Part shown: positions 49,801 to 61,009 of the stretch, in pieces
How positions within the stretch are numbered: the first letter of the stretch is position 1
Layout: each line of letters begins with the position of its first letter
NCBI GenBank assembly: GCA_018435665.1
Contig: JAHDND010000003.1
Span: 1-64,000 of the forward strand
Source of the DNA: Candidatus Thiosymbion sp.
Lineage (GTDB): Bacteria > Pseudomonadota > Gammaproteobacteria > Chromatiales > Chromatiaceae
DNA: 64,000 nucleotides
Direction of reading: 5' to 3'
The notes under the pieces: generated by a model
The model's database searches: none
What the model was told of the DNA's origin: nothing
Seen by the model: the letters and a program-made list of their open reading frames with translations, nothing else
Program-made: the position numbers and the translations under genes

Positions 49801-52393
49801 ACGGGCCCTGTTGCATCAGGTTCACGAGGTCAGCGATTGGGTCCTGACCCTCGACCGGAACATGGGTATCGAGTTCTTCGACCACGGCGGTCGACGAGAC
49901 CGGCCCGACTACCTCATTGACTACTCGCCCGACGTCGGCGCGTCGCTTGGCCATCGGCTCACGATCACCTCGCGCTCGGTGGCGGAACTCGAAGCGATGC
50001 TCATCCCCGTGCTCGAGGACTACGGCCTCGCGGCCGAGGGACGACACGCGGTGGCGGTCCTCGACCAGCTCCGCTCGCTGTCGGGACGCCTTGCGCTGAA
50101 GCTCATCTCGGCTCCTTCGCAACGGGCGGAAGCCCTCGGGCTGGCGCTCTCGCGCATGTACCTGGAACATCAGGGGGCGTTCCAGAGCCAGATTGCGGTG
50201 CCTCTCGACGCACACCTCGATCTCTACCGCTCGCTCAAGCAGGTGGCGGACGAGTTGGGCAACGACGTCAGCTTCAAGCGCACCGACCTCGGCCTCTTCG
50301 ACCTGAACGCCGCGGAGCGGACCATCACCTGTCGGCTCGTGGAAGTGAAGTGCTACAGCGCGGTCGGCGACCTCGGCGCCTACGCGGCCCTCAGGGATCG
50401 GATCGCTACGCAGATTTCCCAGAGTCAGGAAGTGCTGTCGCTGCACTTCGACCCACACCGCGCCGCGGCTGATCGCGCAGATCGGCTGATCAAGACACGC
50501 GAGTTAGTGGCCCTGCTGGAGTTCTATCTAGACCGCGGAGTGCGCTACGGGATCATGGATGAGCAAGCGGCCGAGGAGGCGCGGTTCCTGCTTCGCTCGC
50601 TCGAGGACGGCTATCGCCTCATCTTCACCCGTAGCGCACTCGTGTTCGACTTCGAGAAGGATGGGAGCGAGGTCGATCACGAGCACGGCATCGAGTTTCA
50701 TCGCGTCGGCTCCAACCTAATTCGTGAACTTGTCGAGGCTGCCGCGCCGACTCCCGAGGAAAAGGCAGCCTCATCCGAGGCGCTCGAACCCGAGGCCCCG
50801 GCTGCGGAACGCAGCGAGGCAGAGCTCATACGCCGGCGTAGTCGCACACCGAGCATCCCTGCCCTCGAGGCCGCAGCGTTCCTCGGCTCGAGTCGTGAGC
50901 GAACTGTCTCGTGGGAGGATCTCACCTCGACTCGACGGGACGAAGAAAGCAGTTCGGCAATCACCGAACCGCCAGGTCTCGACCGGCCGGTCGTCGAGGA
51001 CCCGCACAAACCCTTGGTGGAGCTCCCCGCACCTGCGCCTGCGCCACTGGAGCCTCCCGCGGTCGGAACCTCGCGGCCCACGCGGCCGCAGGAGACGCCA
51101 GAGCCGCCCCCTGGTGGCCCGCTCGTGGCCAGGCCCGAGACGAAGTCGGTCCCGATTGCTCACGCCCCGACCGATGCCGTACCGGGTGAGGGGCCGGCGT
51201 ACGACGTGATGCTTGGCGTCACGGGCGCTTCCCCACAATACGGCATCCTTGGCGAGGTCTCGGGCCGCACGGTGGCACTCGATCTCAACCACACGCACAC
51301 CATCAGCCTCTTCGGCGTGCAGGGCGGTGGCAAGAGCTACACCCTGGGGACAGTGGCGGAGATGGCGTCGCTGCCGATCAAGGGTATCAACCGCCTGCCG
51401 CAGCCGCTCGCGACCGTCATCTTCCATTACAGCCCGACCATGGACTACGCGCCGGAGTTCACCTCAATGGTGGCTCCGAACACCGACGAAGCGCAGGTGG
51501 CGATGCTTCGCGAGCGCTACGGCGCCGAGCCGCGGGCGCTCTCCGACGTCCTGCTTTTGGTCCCGGCCGACAAGTTTGAGGAACGACAGGCCGAGTACTC
51601 CAGCATTGAGGTTCGTCCGCTCCAGTTCGCGGCCGCCGAGCTTCAGGCGAGCCATTGGCGCTTTCTCATGGGTGCGGTCGGCAACCAGGCCACGTACATT
51701 CGCCAACTCAACCGGATCATGAAGCAGCTTCGGGATGACTTGACGCTCGCCGGACTGCGCCAGGGCATCGACGTCTCTCGCATGCCCGATCACATCAAGG
51801 AACTGGCGCGCGGCCGCCTCGATCTCGCCGAGGAGTTCATCGACGACAACACGCACATCGGCGAGGTCATCCGTCCCGGCCGGCTGGTGATCGTCGATCT
51901 CCGCGATGAGTTCATGGAGAAGGACCAAGCCCTCGGACTGTTCGTGGTGCTGCTCCAGCTGTTCGCCGAGGTCACCTTCGAGGGCCGCAAGTTCAACAAG
52001 CTCGTCGTGTTCGACGAGGCCCACAAGTACATCGAAAGCCCTGACCTGGTGGCTGGCCTCGTCGAGGTCGTCCGCGAGATGCGGCACAAGGGCACGAGCA
52101 TCATGGTGGCGAGTCAGGACCCGCCTTCGGTGCCGGTCCAGCTAATCGAGCTCTCGACCCAGATCATCTTGCACAAGTTCAACTCGCCGGCGTGGCTCAA
52201 GCACATCCAGAAGGCCAACGCCGCTCTGGGCGGTCTGACGCCGGAGAAGATGGCCCACCTTCGGCCGGGCGAGGCATTCGTGTGGTCGAGCAAGGCCACG
52301 GACGAGACGTTCTGCAAGGGTGCTGTCAAGCTGCGCTGCCGACCCCGCGCGACACAACACGGTGGGGCAACGAAGACGGCGGTGAGGGACTAA
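46811..52393 (+). CDS. mad8: MADS large ATP-binding protein (Mad8-like, HerA/DptH-type)
   Basis: About 1860 residues. The C-terminal third is a HerA/FtsK-like translocase: Walker A GVQGGGKSYT (about 1505), Walker B LVVFDEAHKY (about 1732), and a sensor region VASQDPPSVP. At about 1165-1185 the segment FDLNAAERTITCRLVEVKCY has the D ... E-x-K spacing of a PD-(D/E)XK nuclease, as in phosphorothioation-linked DptH. A Pro/Glu-rich linker (about 1315-1455) separates the two. The N-terminal 1100 residues are unrecognised. It is the likely DNA-translocating restriction component. ATG at 46811 overlaps the mad7 stop. Confidence 0.82.
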   Translation: MSQGLRTIQSHDLAAEFETELFPRLAELLCSRGRGHCMRLTDIDRDLMVRLCGRLRAEVPEAQVVILGNGHSTTPPTLTVTATKLVELRNPLPDGALRLPLLVFIPNDLRAAAEDSFGIATFEDVPVGDVYAGLRTRLLGELPAAVRGAVAEGLRRLDDDETWPFADPLAVVRFLLSAKLNGGNPEAIGAGLFELALVPDFELLNDATKAPTRIGRNRDSVRTLTWSSRSERGRVLDLGLKKGAFQAQLGEFLTDAGVEDPREWTRRIVLDRACWKFAFHRWEFAESTDDQGHVFIGDVLADLPLVGEDPADAKLQELKAEEKILVVGKGGLRKFNVGFRVDPHPSRVEGLAKFVAQVVAKETGPVGLVRSKKTWSSNRRTATIDINNLHKVDWEEGWHFVRVLAQTEDGDLMPLVDETGHPLPWAVDDEDATVPRPNESDLFYVVTEVDEPPPPHQRAVQNDDSLEHARLRLQFSAVVDGRDPGTIAPQGANWAERRRGQSSGSEMIEVQFGRDGTIHVPVSRGLKGIEQAILAAPTGPAAWRVSLRMGQPDNPTVEEARWPSIEVCREFLAARQGWFDAVRAGASELVTQAANFRTLRPLALTYAEAYQRLVGALLARAEDSDSPEGKAALGDLWLMLSLDTVTMAVIDHRGRRREAALVSPTHPLRVLWFAAWAEMGSQWIEAARKGPAAFVVATRDALLRQLAPVGYPPVLATPGGQSVGGRLMTPIDNLAPHWTLYAPAHEPDPRGLLGEVCAAFGLPEPGIGGAVIDGAFLATRVQRYLVQHPYISTLTINAFNPGRAGVLAQMLLTLQRQPVFEDILYDIRLFVPDADAPGVGEGLAELLSPSGNLTGREADAFATPSGDHLHPKLALGVRSTTDFRAKPERFSAHLSFLFDLFPAEEVGATAASVQESAAPVHGLLQDYHVEYREDDETIAWRRTPRHGNALPLLGCEELTDLLSSLPAVLSNATAAVATGRTGIGMRPVIGLALDATERALLHQVHEVSDWVLTLDRNMGIEFFDHGGRRDRPDYLIDYSPDVGASLGHRLTITSRSVAELEAMLIPVLEDYGLAAEGRHAVAVLDQLRSLSGRLALKLISAPSQRAEALGLALSRMYLEHQGAFQSQIAVPLDAHLDLYRSLKQVADELGNDVSFKRTDLGLFDLNAAERTITCRLVEVKCYSAVGDLGAYAALRDRIATQISQSQEVLSLHFDPHRAAADRADRLIKTRELVALLEFYLDRGVRYGIMDEQAAEEARFLLRSLEDGYRLIFTRSALVFDFEKDGSEVDHEHGIEFHRVGSNLIRELVEAAAPTPEEKAASSEALEPEAPAAERSEAELIRRRSRTPSIPALEAAAFLGSSRERTVSWEDLTSTRRDEESSSAITEPPGLDRPVVEDPHKPLVELPAPAPAPLEPPAVGTSRPTRPQETPEPPPGGPLVARPETKSVPIAHAPTDAVPGEGPAYDVMLGVTGASPQYGILGEVSGRTVALDLNHTHTISLFGVQGGGKSYTLGTVAEMASLPIKGINRLPQPLATVIFHYSPTMDYAPEFTSMVAPNTDEAQVAMLRERYGAEPRALSDVLLLVPADKFEERQAEYSSIEVRPLQFAAAELQASHWRFLMGAVGNQATYIRQLNRIMKQLRDDLTLAGLRQGIDVSRMPDHIKELARGRLDLAEEFIDDNTHIGEVIRPGRLVIVDLRDEFMEKDQALGLFVVLLQLFAEVTFEGRKFNKLVVFDEAHKYIESPDLVAGLVEVVREMRHKGTSIMVASQDPPSVPVQLIELSTQIILHKFNSPAWLKHIQKANAALGGLTPEKMAHLRPGEAFVWSSKATDETFCKGAVKLRCRPRATQHGGATKTAVRD

Positions 52394-52394
52394 G

Positions 52395-52547
52395 ATGGCC
52401 ACCCGGATGGCGTACAAGTAGGCTGAGCGGGTGCGTGTGCTTCAGAGATGCGGTCCAATCCACTACCAAGATCTTGCGGACGCCATCGTGAAAGCAAGTC
52501 TGTTGCTGATCAAGCATCCATCTCGATCCTATTCTGAGCCAGGCTGA
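52395..52547 (+). pseudogene. Truncated HARE-HTH-like fragment at the right island end
   Basis: The frame MATRMAYK, stop, AERVRVLQRCGPIHYQDLAD resembles the first helices of a HARE-HTH winged helix (usual pattern: alanine, leucine, then GxPLHYxEI). It carries a stop after codon 8 and runs into the right direct repeat, where similarity ends. It is probably the beginning of another island gene cut off at the junction. Only about 40 residues are available, so the family call is tentative. Confidence 0.45.
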
Positions 52548-52588
52548 ATCGAGCCGAACTATCCATGTACATTCCCCAACACTTCGCC
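52532..52588 (+). repeat. Right copy of the island-flanking direct repeat
   Basis: Partner of 32790-32846, 52 of 57 positions equal. It includes the start codon (52565) and first eight codons of the intact PaiB-like gene. Confidence 0.85.
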
Positions 52589-53206
52589 GAGCCCAGGGTC
52601 GATATCCTGCACCAGTTGATCCAGGCCCGACCGCTCTGCACGCTGGTCACGCCAACGCCGGGCGGGCTCGACGCGAACCACGTCCCGCTCCATCTCTCGG
52701 ATGCGCCAGCCCCGTTCGGAACGCTGCGCGGTCATGTGGCCCGCGCCAATCCGATGTGGCGCAAGGTCGTTCCCGGCAGCGAGGTTCTGGCCATCTTTCA
52801 GGGGCCGGAAGCCTACGTCACCCCCTCTTGGTATCCCACCAAGGCTGAGACGGGTAAGGTGGTGCCGACCTGGAACTATGCCGTCGCCCACGCCTACGGT
52901 ATGCTGCGTGTTATTGAGGATTCCACTTGGGTGCGCGCCCAGCTTGATGCGCTTACCGCCCATAACGAGGCAGCTTTTGCCGCCCCCTGGCAGGTGAGCG
53001 ATGCGCCCCGTGAATTCATCGACAAGCTGCTGGGGGCCGTGGTCGGGATCGAGATCGTCATCACCCGCCTCGTCGGCAAATGGAAAACCAGCCAAAACCA
53101 GCCGGCGTCCAATCGGGAAGGGGTCGCGCATGGACTACGCGCCTTGGGCGCAGAAGAGGCCATCGCAATGGCGGACTTGGTGGATGCCGCCCGCCCCTCG
53201 CGCTGA
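52565..53206 (+). CDS. FMN-binding negative transcriptional regulator, PaiB-like
   Basis: A 213-residue PaiB-family split-barrel protein: MYIPQHFAEP start, HLSDAPAPFGTLRGHVARANP, FQGPEAYVTPSWYPTK, KVVPTWNYAVAHAYG and RPSNREGVAHGL-like end (QPASNREGVAHGLRALG) are family blocks. Members bind FMN-like cofactors and in Bacillus act with PaiA as regulators; in proteobacteria the role is unclear. It lies between the island and ureE, in the same direction as the urease genes, and its first codons are duplicated at 32823. I infer that it was the native neighbour of ureC. Confidence 0.9.
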   Translation: MYIPQHFAEPRVDILHQLIQARPLCTLVTPTPGGLDANHVPLHLSDAPAPFGTLRGHVARANPMWRKVVPGSEVLAIFQGPEAYVTPSWYPTKAETGKVVPTWNYAVAHAYGMLRVIEDSTWVRAQLDALTAHNEAAFAAPWQVSDAPREFIDKLLGAVVGIEIVITRLVGKWKTSQNQPASNREGVAHGLRALGAEEAIAMADLVDAARPSR

Positions 53207-53252
53207 TCCCCCCATCCAGGTTCCGAAGCTGCCATCACGCGACCCCCTTTAC

Positions 53253-53774
53253 ATGATCAGACTTACCCAACAACTCGACCACGCCCACCCGGTGAATGCC
53301 ACCCTCACCCTCCCCTACGACAGTCGCACCAAGAGCCGGCTGAGGGTGGTTTTGGACGACGGTCGGGAGGCGGGGCTTTTCCTGGAGCGTGGTGGCCCCG
53401 GTCTCAAGGATGGGGATCTGCTGGGCGACGAGGAGGGCAGTGTGGTCCAGGTGCGGGCGGCGCCCGAGACCCTGTCGGTGGTGGACTGCCGGGATCACTT
53501 GCTGTTGGCGCGGGCCTGCTATCACCTGGGCAACCGGCATGTTCCCGTCTGTATCCAGGCCGACTGGCTGAGTTACCCTCATGATCCAGTGCTGGATAAT
53601 CTGTTGCGGGGCCTGGGACTGGCGGTGCGGGTCGAACTCGTCCCCTTCGAGCCCGAGCCCGGCGCCTATGCCAGTGGCGCCGGTCATGCCCACGGCCATG
53701 CGGCCCAGGCCGACTCACACGGCCATGCCCATGATGACCCTGCCTACCCCCATTCCCATGCTCCATCCCCCTGA
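53253..53774 (+). CDS. ureE: Urease accessory protein UreE (nickel chaperone)
   Basis: A 173-residue nickel metallochaperone. MIRLTQQLDHAHPV starts the peptide-binding domain, and LARACYHLGNRHVPVCIQADWLSYPHD (nickel-site His and dimer interface) is typical. The C-terminus is His-rich (SHGHAHDDPAYPHSHAPS region), giving extra nickel storage. Start at 53253 is preferred to the long open frame upstream, which overlaps the PaiB-like gene. First of ureEFG, now about 20 kb from ureC because of the island. Confidence 0.94.
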   Translation: MIRLTQQLDHAHPVNATLTLPYDSRTKSRLRVVLDDGREAGLFLERGGPGLKDGDLLGDEEGSVVQVRAAPETLSVVDCRDHLLLARACYHLGNRHVPVCIQADWLSYPHDPVLDNLLRGLGLAVRVELVPFEPEPGAYASGAGHAHGHAAQADSHGHAHDDPAYPHSHAPSP

Positions 53775-53777
53775 TCC

Positions 53778-54470
53778 GTGAGCGAATCCTGGCCGGAACC
53801 GGCCGATCTGGCCCTGATCCGTCTCCTGCAATTGTGTAGCGGCAGCCTGCCCATCGGCGCCTTCAGCTTCTCCCAGGGCATCGAGTGGGCAGTATCGGCC
53901 GGCTGGATCCGGGATCAGGCCAGCCTGGGCGATTGGCTGAGTGATGTGGCCGCCACCAATCTCGCCTCCGTGGAAATTCCCCTGCTGGCGCGGCTCTATC
54001 GCGCGGTCGAGGCGGGCGATGCCCAGGCCCTGGACCAGGGATGCCAGTGGCTCCTGGCGAGTCGGGAAACCAGCGAATTGCGTGACGAGGATCGCCAGCG
54101 TGGCCGCGCCCTCGCTACCCTGCTGGTGGACCTGGATCTGCCCCGGGCCCGGGAGTGGCGCTCCAACCTAGCCGCTTGCCAAAGCGCCGGCTTCGCCCTA
54201 GCGGCGGTCGGCTGGGGCATCCCCTTGCCCCAGGCCGCCCTAGGCTTTGCCTGGGGCTGGCTGGAAAATCTCATCCTGGCCGGGGTCAAGCTGATCCCCC
54301 TTGGGCAAACCGCGGGCCAACGGTTGCTGCGGGACCTGGGTCCCGTCCTGGTCGGCGCCGTGGGCCGGGGCCTGACCCTGACAGACGCCGAGGTGGGGGC
54401 CTCGGCCCCCGCCCTGGCCATCGCCAGCAGCCGCCATCCCCAACAATATTGCCGCTTATTCCGATCCTGA
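53778..54470 (+). CDS. ureF: Urease accessory protein UreF
   Basis: A 230-residue all-helical urease maturation factor that activates UreG GTPase and bridges it to Ure[22 protein letters not shown] is the conserved N-terminal block; a C-terminal helical region ends in [12 protein letters not shown]. It starts with GTG three bases after the ureE stop; the spacing supports this choice. Confidence 0.93.
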   Translation: MSESWPEPADLALIRLLQLCSGSLPIGAFSFSQGIEWAVSAGWIRDQASLGDWLSDVAATNLASVEIPLLARLYRAVEAGDAQALDQGCQWLLASRETSELRDEDRQRGRALATLLVDLDLPRAREWRSNLAACQSAGFALAAVGWGIPLPQAALGFAWGWLENLILAGVKLIPLGQTAGQRLLRDLGPVLVGAVGRGLTLTDAEVGASAPALAIASSRHPQQYCRLFRS

Positions 54471-54481
54471 GAGAGGGCGCC

Positions 54482-55135
54482 ATGAATCCTGACAAGCAAC
54501 CCCTGCGGCTGGGTGTCGGTGGCCCTGTGGGCTCCGGCAAGACCGCCCTGCTGGAGGCCCTCTGCAAGGCCTTGCGTGACGACCTCAGCCTGGCGGTGGT
54601 CACCAACGACATCTACACCCAGGAGGACGCGCGCATCCTGACCCAGGCCGGGGCACTGCCAGCGGAGCGCATCCTGGGCGTCGAGACCGGCGGCTGTCCC
54701 CACACCGCCATCCGCGAGGACGCCTCCATGAACCTGGCGGCGGTGGAGGACCTGTGCCAGCGCTTCCCGGACCTGGACCTGGTCTTCATCGAGAGCGGCG
54801 GCGACAACCTCGCCGCCACCTTCAGCCCGGAACTGGCGGACCTGACGATCTACGTCATCGATGTCGCCGAGGGCGAGAAGATCCCGCGCAAGGGCGGTCC
54901 CGGCATCACCGGCTCCGACCTGCTGGTGATCAACAAGATCGATCTGGCGCCTTACGTGGGGGCATCCCTCAAGGTGATGGCCGCCGACAGCCGGCGCATG
55001 CGCGGCGAGCGGCCCTTCGTCCTCACCAATCTCAAGACCGGCGAGGGCCTGCCTGAGGTCATCCGCTTCATCCGCCATCAGGGCATGCTCGACGAGGGGG
55101 CGGCGTTTCAGGCCGCCATCCCGGCATCGGCCTGA
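54482..55135 (+). CDS. ureG: Urease accessory GTPase UreG
   Basis: A 217-residue SIMIBI GTPase that loads nickel into urease. P-loop [15 protein letters not shown], the nickel motif [15 protein letters not shown] with Cys-Pro-His, the switch [13 protein letters not shown], and the guanine-specificity NKID are all present. Preceded by GAGAGGGCGCC before the ATG. It ends the urease operon and faces the second ammonium transporter. Confidence 0.97.
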   Translation: MNPDKQPLRLGVGGPVGSGKTALLEALCKALRDDLSLAVVTNDIYTQEDARILTQAGALPAERILGVETGGCPHTAIREDASMNLAAVEDLCQRFPDLDLVFIESGGDNLAATFSPELADLTIYVIDVAEGEKIPRKGGPGITGSDLLVINKIDLAPYVGASLKVMAADSRRMRGERPFVLTNLKTGEGLPEVIRFIRHQGMLDEGAAFQAAIPASA

Positions 55136-55195
55136 AGGCGACCGGCCCCGGCCCGATCCCCCTCCGGCGCGAGGCGGGGCGGATCGGCCCCTGCG

Positions 55196-56458
<1,263 letters not shown>

Positions 56459-56541
56459 AGGAGTACCAGACCTCGTCAGTGAGCGAACGGATCGTGAGCG
56501 CAAGAGGCAGGGCGAGACTCGCCAGCATCGCCCTTGTACTT

Positions 56542-56557
56542 AGCACGCAGCATGCCA
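56542..56557 (-). promoter_or_regulatory. Candidate sigma-54 promoter for the second amt
   Basis: On the minus strand TGGCATGCTGCGTGCT matches TGGCAYRN4TTGCW except G for the first T of the -12 element. It lies 84 bases before the amt ATG, the same distance class as the torF promoter (92 bases), and shares TGGCATG with it. Confidence 0.6.
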
Positions 56558-56603
56558 ACTGTTGCCGGGTGTGGCGGCGCCGAACATCGACTGGCGATAG
56601 GCA

Positions 56604-56609
56604 TATAAT
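56604..56609 (+). promoter_or_regulatory. Possible -10 element before ubiK
   Basis: A perfect TATAAT in GC-rich sequence, 64 bases before the ubiK start. No good -35 hexamer lies at 17 bases, so this is a weak sigma-70 call. Confidence 0.35.
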
Positions 56610-56672
56610 CCTCGCCATTGCCTCAGCCCCCCCGCACCCTGGCCCGCTGCCAGCCCCATCCCAGGTGACGCC

Positions 56673-56939
56673 ATGTTCGACCCCAAGCACCTCGACGACC
56701 TCACCCGCCGCCTGACCGGCAGCCTGCCCCAGGGTCTCCAGGCCCTGCAGCAGGATATGGAACTTAACCTGCGAGCCATGCTGGAGGCCGGTCTGACCAA
56801 GCTGGACCTGGTAACGCGGGAGGAATTCGACGTGCAGAGCGCGGTCCTGGCCCGCACCCGCGCCAAGCTGGAGCACCTGGAGGTCCAGGTGGCGGAGCTG
56901 GAGAAGGCCCTGAAGCTCGGTGGCGGCCATGCGCCCTAG
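56673..56939 (+). CDS. ubiK: Ubiquinone biosynthesis accessory factor UbiK
   Basis: An 88-residue BMFP-domain protein (COG2960). FDPKHLDDLTRRLTGSLP starts it, and the C-terminal half (about 50-82) is a heptad coiled coil, RTRAKLEHLEVQVAELEKAL, through which it trimerises. UbiK helps assemble the UbiJ-containing aerobic ubiquinone synthesis complex. It is followed 27 bases later by comM in the same direction. Confidence 0.9.
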   Translation: MFDPKHLDDLTRRLTGSLPQGLQALQQDMELNLRAMLEAGLTKLDLVTREEFDVQSAVLARTRAKLEHLEVQVAELEKALKLGGGHAP

Positions 56940-56966
56940 GCAACGGCCTTCGGAGCCCGGCCTGTC

Positions 56967-58670
56967 TTGAGCCTCTGCATCCTCCATAGCCGCGCCCGGG
57001 AGGGCATGGCCTCCCCGGCGGTGACGGTGGAGGTCCAGGCCGCCGGCGGCTTGCCGGCCATGAACATCGTCGGCCTGGCGGAGATGGCGGTGCGGGAGAG
57101 CAAGGACCGGGTGCGTGGCGCCCTGCACAACGGCCACTTCCAGATCCCCGCCGGGCGCATCACCGTCAACCTGGCGCCGGCGGACCTGCCCAAGGAGGGT
57201 GGGCGCTTCGATCTGCCCATCGCCCTGGGGGTCCTGGGGGCCTCCGGGCAGGTGCGGATCAAGGCCCTGCCGGAACTGGAATTCCTCGGTGAACTGGCCC
57301 TGTCCGGGGAGCTGCGACCCGTCCAGGGGGTCCTGCCGGCGGCCCTGGCGGCCCGCGACGCCGGCCGCGCCCTGGTCCTGCCGCGGGAGAACGCCGCCGA
57401 GGCCGCCCTGGTCAAGGGCCTGCGCATCCACCCCGCCGCCCATCTGCTGGAGGTCTGCGCCCACCTCAACGGGGATGCGCCCCTGGGGACCCATGTCGCC
57501 GCGGAGGTCGATCAGATCGCCTTCCTGTACCCGGATTTGAGCGAGGTCCGCGGCCAGGCCCATGCCAAGCGCGCCCTGGAGGTTGCCGCTGCTGGGGCAC
57601 ATAGCCTGCTTTTTCTCGGCCCGCCAGGCACCGGCAAGTCCATGCTCGCCAGCCGCCTGCCCGGCCTGCTGCCGGCCCTGAGCGAGCCGGAGGCCCTGGA
57701 GGTTGCGGCCCTGCGCTCGGTGAGCGGTCAGGAGCCCTTCGATCCGGCGCGCTGGCGCCAGCGGCCCTTCCGCTCGCCCCACCATACCGCCTCCGCCATC
57801 GCCCTGGTGGGCGGGGGCGCCAACCCCCGGCCGGGGGAGATCTCCCTGGCCCACTTGGGGGTCCTGTTCCTCGACGAACTGCCCGAGTACGAGCGGCGGG
57901 TGCTGGAGGTGCTGCGCGAGCCCCTGGAATCCGGCCACATCCACATCTCCCGCGCCGCCCGTCAGGTGCGTTTCCCGGCCCGCTTCCAGCTCGTCGCCGC
58001 CATGAACCCCTGTCCCTGCGGCTACCTGGGCGACCCGGGCGGCCGCTGCCGCTGCACCGCCGAGCAGGTGGCGCGCTACCGGGCGCGCATCTCCGGGCCC
58101 CTGCTGGACCGGATCGATCTGCACGTCGAGGTGCCGCGGCTGCGGCCGGAGGAGATGAGCCTTGCCCAGGATGCTCTCCCGCGCGCCCACGCCTCCCGGC
58201 CTGGCGCCCCGCCGGAGGAACCGAAGGCCCCAAGGACCCGAGCCCGGCCCCGAAGCCCCCAAGCGGTTGGCCGGCCTGACCCCAGGCCCGCTGATCGGGC
58301 CGATGCCATGACCGGGAATCGGGCCGATGCATTGACCATCGATCGCGTCGATCAGGGGGTGGAGATCCTGACCAGCGCCCAGGTCCGGGCCCGGGTGGAG
58401 GCGGCCCGGGACCACCAGTTCAGCCGCCAGGGCAAACCCAACCAGGCCCTGGAGCCCCGGGAGATCGACCGCCACTGTCGCCTCGATGAGGTGGGTCAGC
58501 GCCTCATGACCCAGGCCATGGAGCGGCTGGTCCTGTCGCCCCGGGGTTACCACCGGGTGCTCAAGGTCGGGCGGACCATCGCCGACCTGGCCGGGAGCGA
58601 GGGCATCGAGATCAGCCACCTCAGCGAGGCCATCGGCTACCGGCGGCTGGACCGCAACTTGCCGGGGTGA
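56967..58670 (+). CDS. comM: YifB/ComM family Mg-chelatase-like AAA+ ATPase
   Basis: A 567-residue AAA+ helicase of the ComM family, which drives branch migration during natural transformation. An N-terminal Lon-like/ChlI domain ([20 protein letters not shown]) is followed by Walker [10 protein letters not shown], Walker [11 protein letters not shown] and a zinc-type loop [16 protein letters not shown]. The start is TTG, giving the family's [10 protein letters not shown] beginning, and no ATG fits better. A Pro/Arg-rich insertion at about 410-450 ([20 protein letters not shown]) is unusual and probably a surface loop. Confidence 0.93.
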   Translation: MSLCILHSRAREGMASPAVTVEVQAAGGLPAMNIVGLAEMAVRESKDRVRGALHNGHFQIPAGRITVNLAPADLPKEGGRFDLPIALGVLGASGQVRIKALPELEFLGELALSGELRPVQGVLPAALAARDAGRALVLPRENAAEAALVKGLRIHPAAHLLEVCAHLNGDAPLGTHVAAEVDQIAFLYPDLSEVRGQAHAKRALEVAAAGAHSLLFLGPPGTGKSMLASRLPGLLPALSEPEALEVAALRSVSGQEPFDPARWRQRPFRSPHHTASAIALVGGGANPRPGEISLAHLGVLFLDELPEYERRVLEVLREPLESGHIHISRAARQVRFPARFQLVAAMNPCPCGYLGDPGGRCRCTAEQVARYRARISGPLLDRIDLHVEVPRLRPEEMSLAQDALPRAHASRPGAPPEEPKAPRTRARPRSPQAVGRPDPRPADRADAMTGNRADALTIDRVDQGVEILTSAQVRARVEAARDHQFSRQGKPNQALEPREIDRHCRLDEVGQRLMTQAMERLVLSPRGYHRVLKVGRTIADLAGSEGIEISHLSEAIGYRRLDRNLPG

Positions 58671-58722
58671 GTCAGGAGGCACTATAAACCTGAAACCCAC
58701 TAAACCGCTATTTCATGACCAG

Positions 58723-58771
58723 CCACCCTGCTCTCCCCAACCCCTCTCCCACGAGGGGAGAGGGGCAATAA
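58723..58771 (-). repeat. Dispersed GC-rich REP-like repeat (copy D, reverse)
   Basis: CCTGCTCTCCCCAACCCCTC, then TCCCACGAGGGGAGAGGGGC and AATAAG is the reverse complement form of copy A at 14747 and shares the AATAAG edge with copy B. Confidence 0.7.
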
Positions 58772-58868
58772 GTCGGCCGCCTGAGTTCTAGGGCTGTCAG
58801 TGACGCTTCTCACTTCCGGGGCGAGAGACTGACAGGGCCATCTTGCTGAAATCTGACCCAAGGTAATC

Positions 58869-60959
<2,091 letters not shown>

Positions 60960-61009
60960 CCGTCTAGCCCCGAGACGAAGCAGTCCCCTTCCTCCGCCGG
61001 ATATCGACC

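Noticed and set aside
33297..52393. BREX type 2 (pglWXYZ) as the identity of the island
   Set aside because: Only the kinase is PglW-like; there is no PglZ alkaline phosphatase, PglX or BrxC/PglY, and a type I-like M/S pair is present instead.
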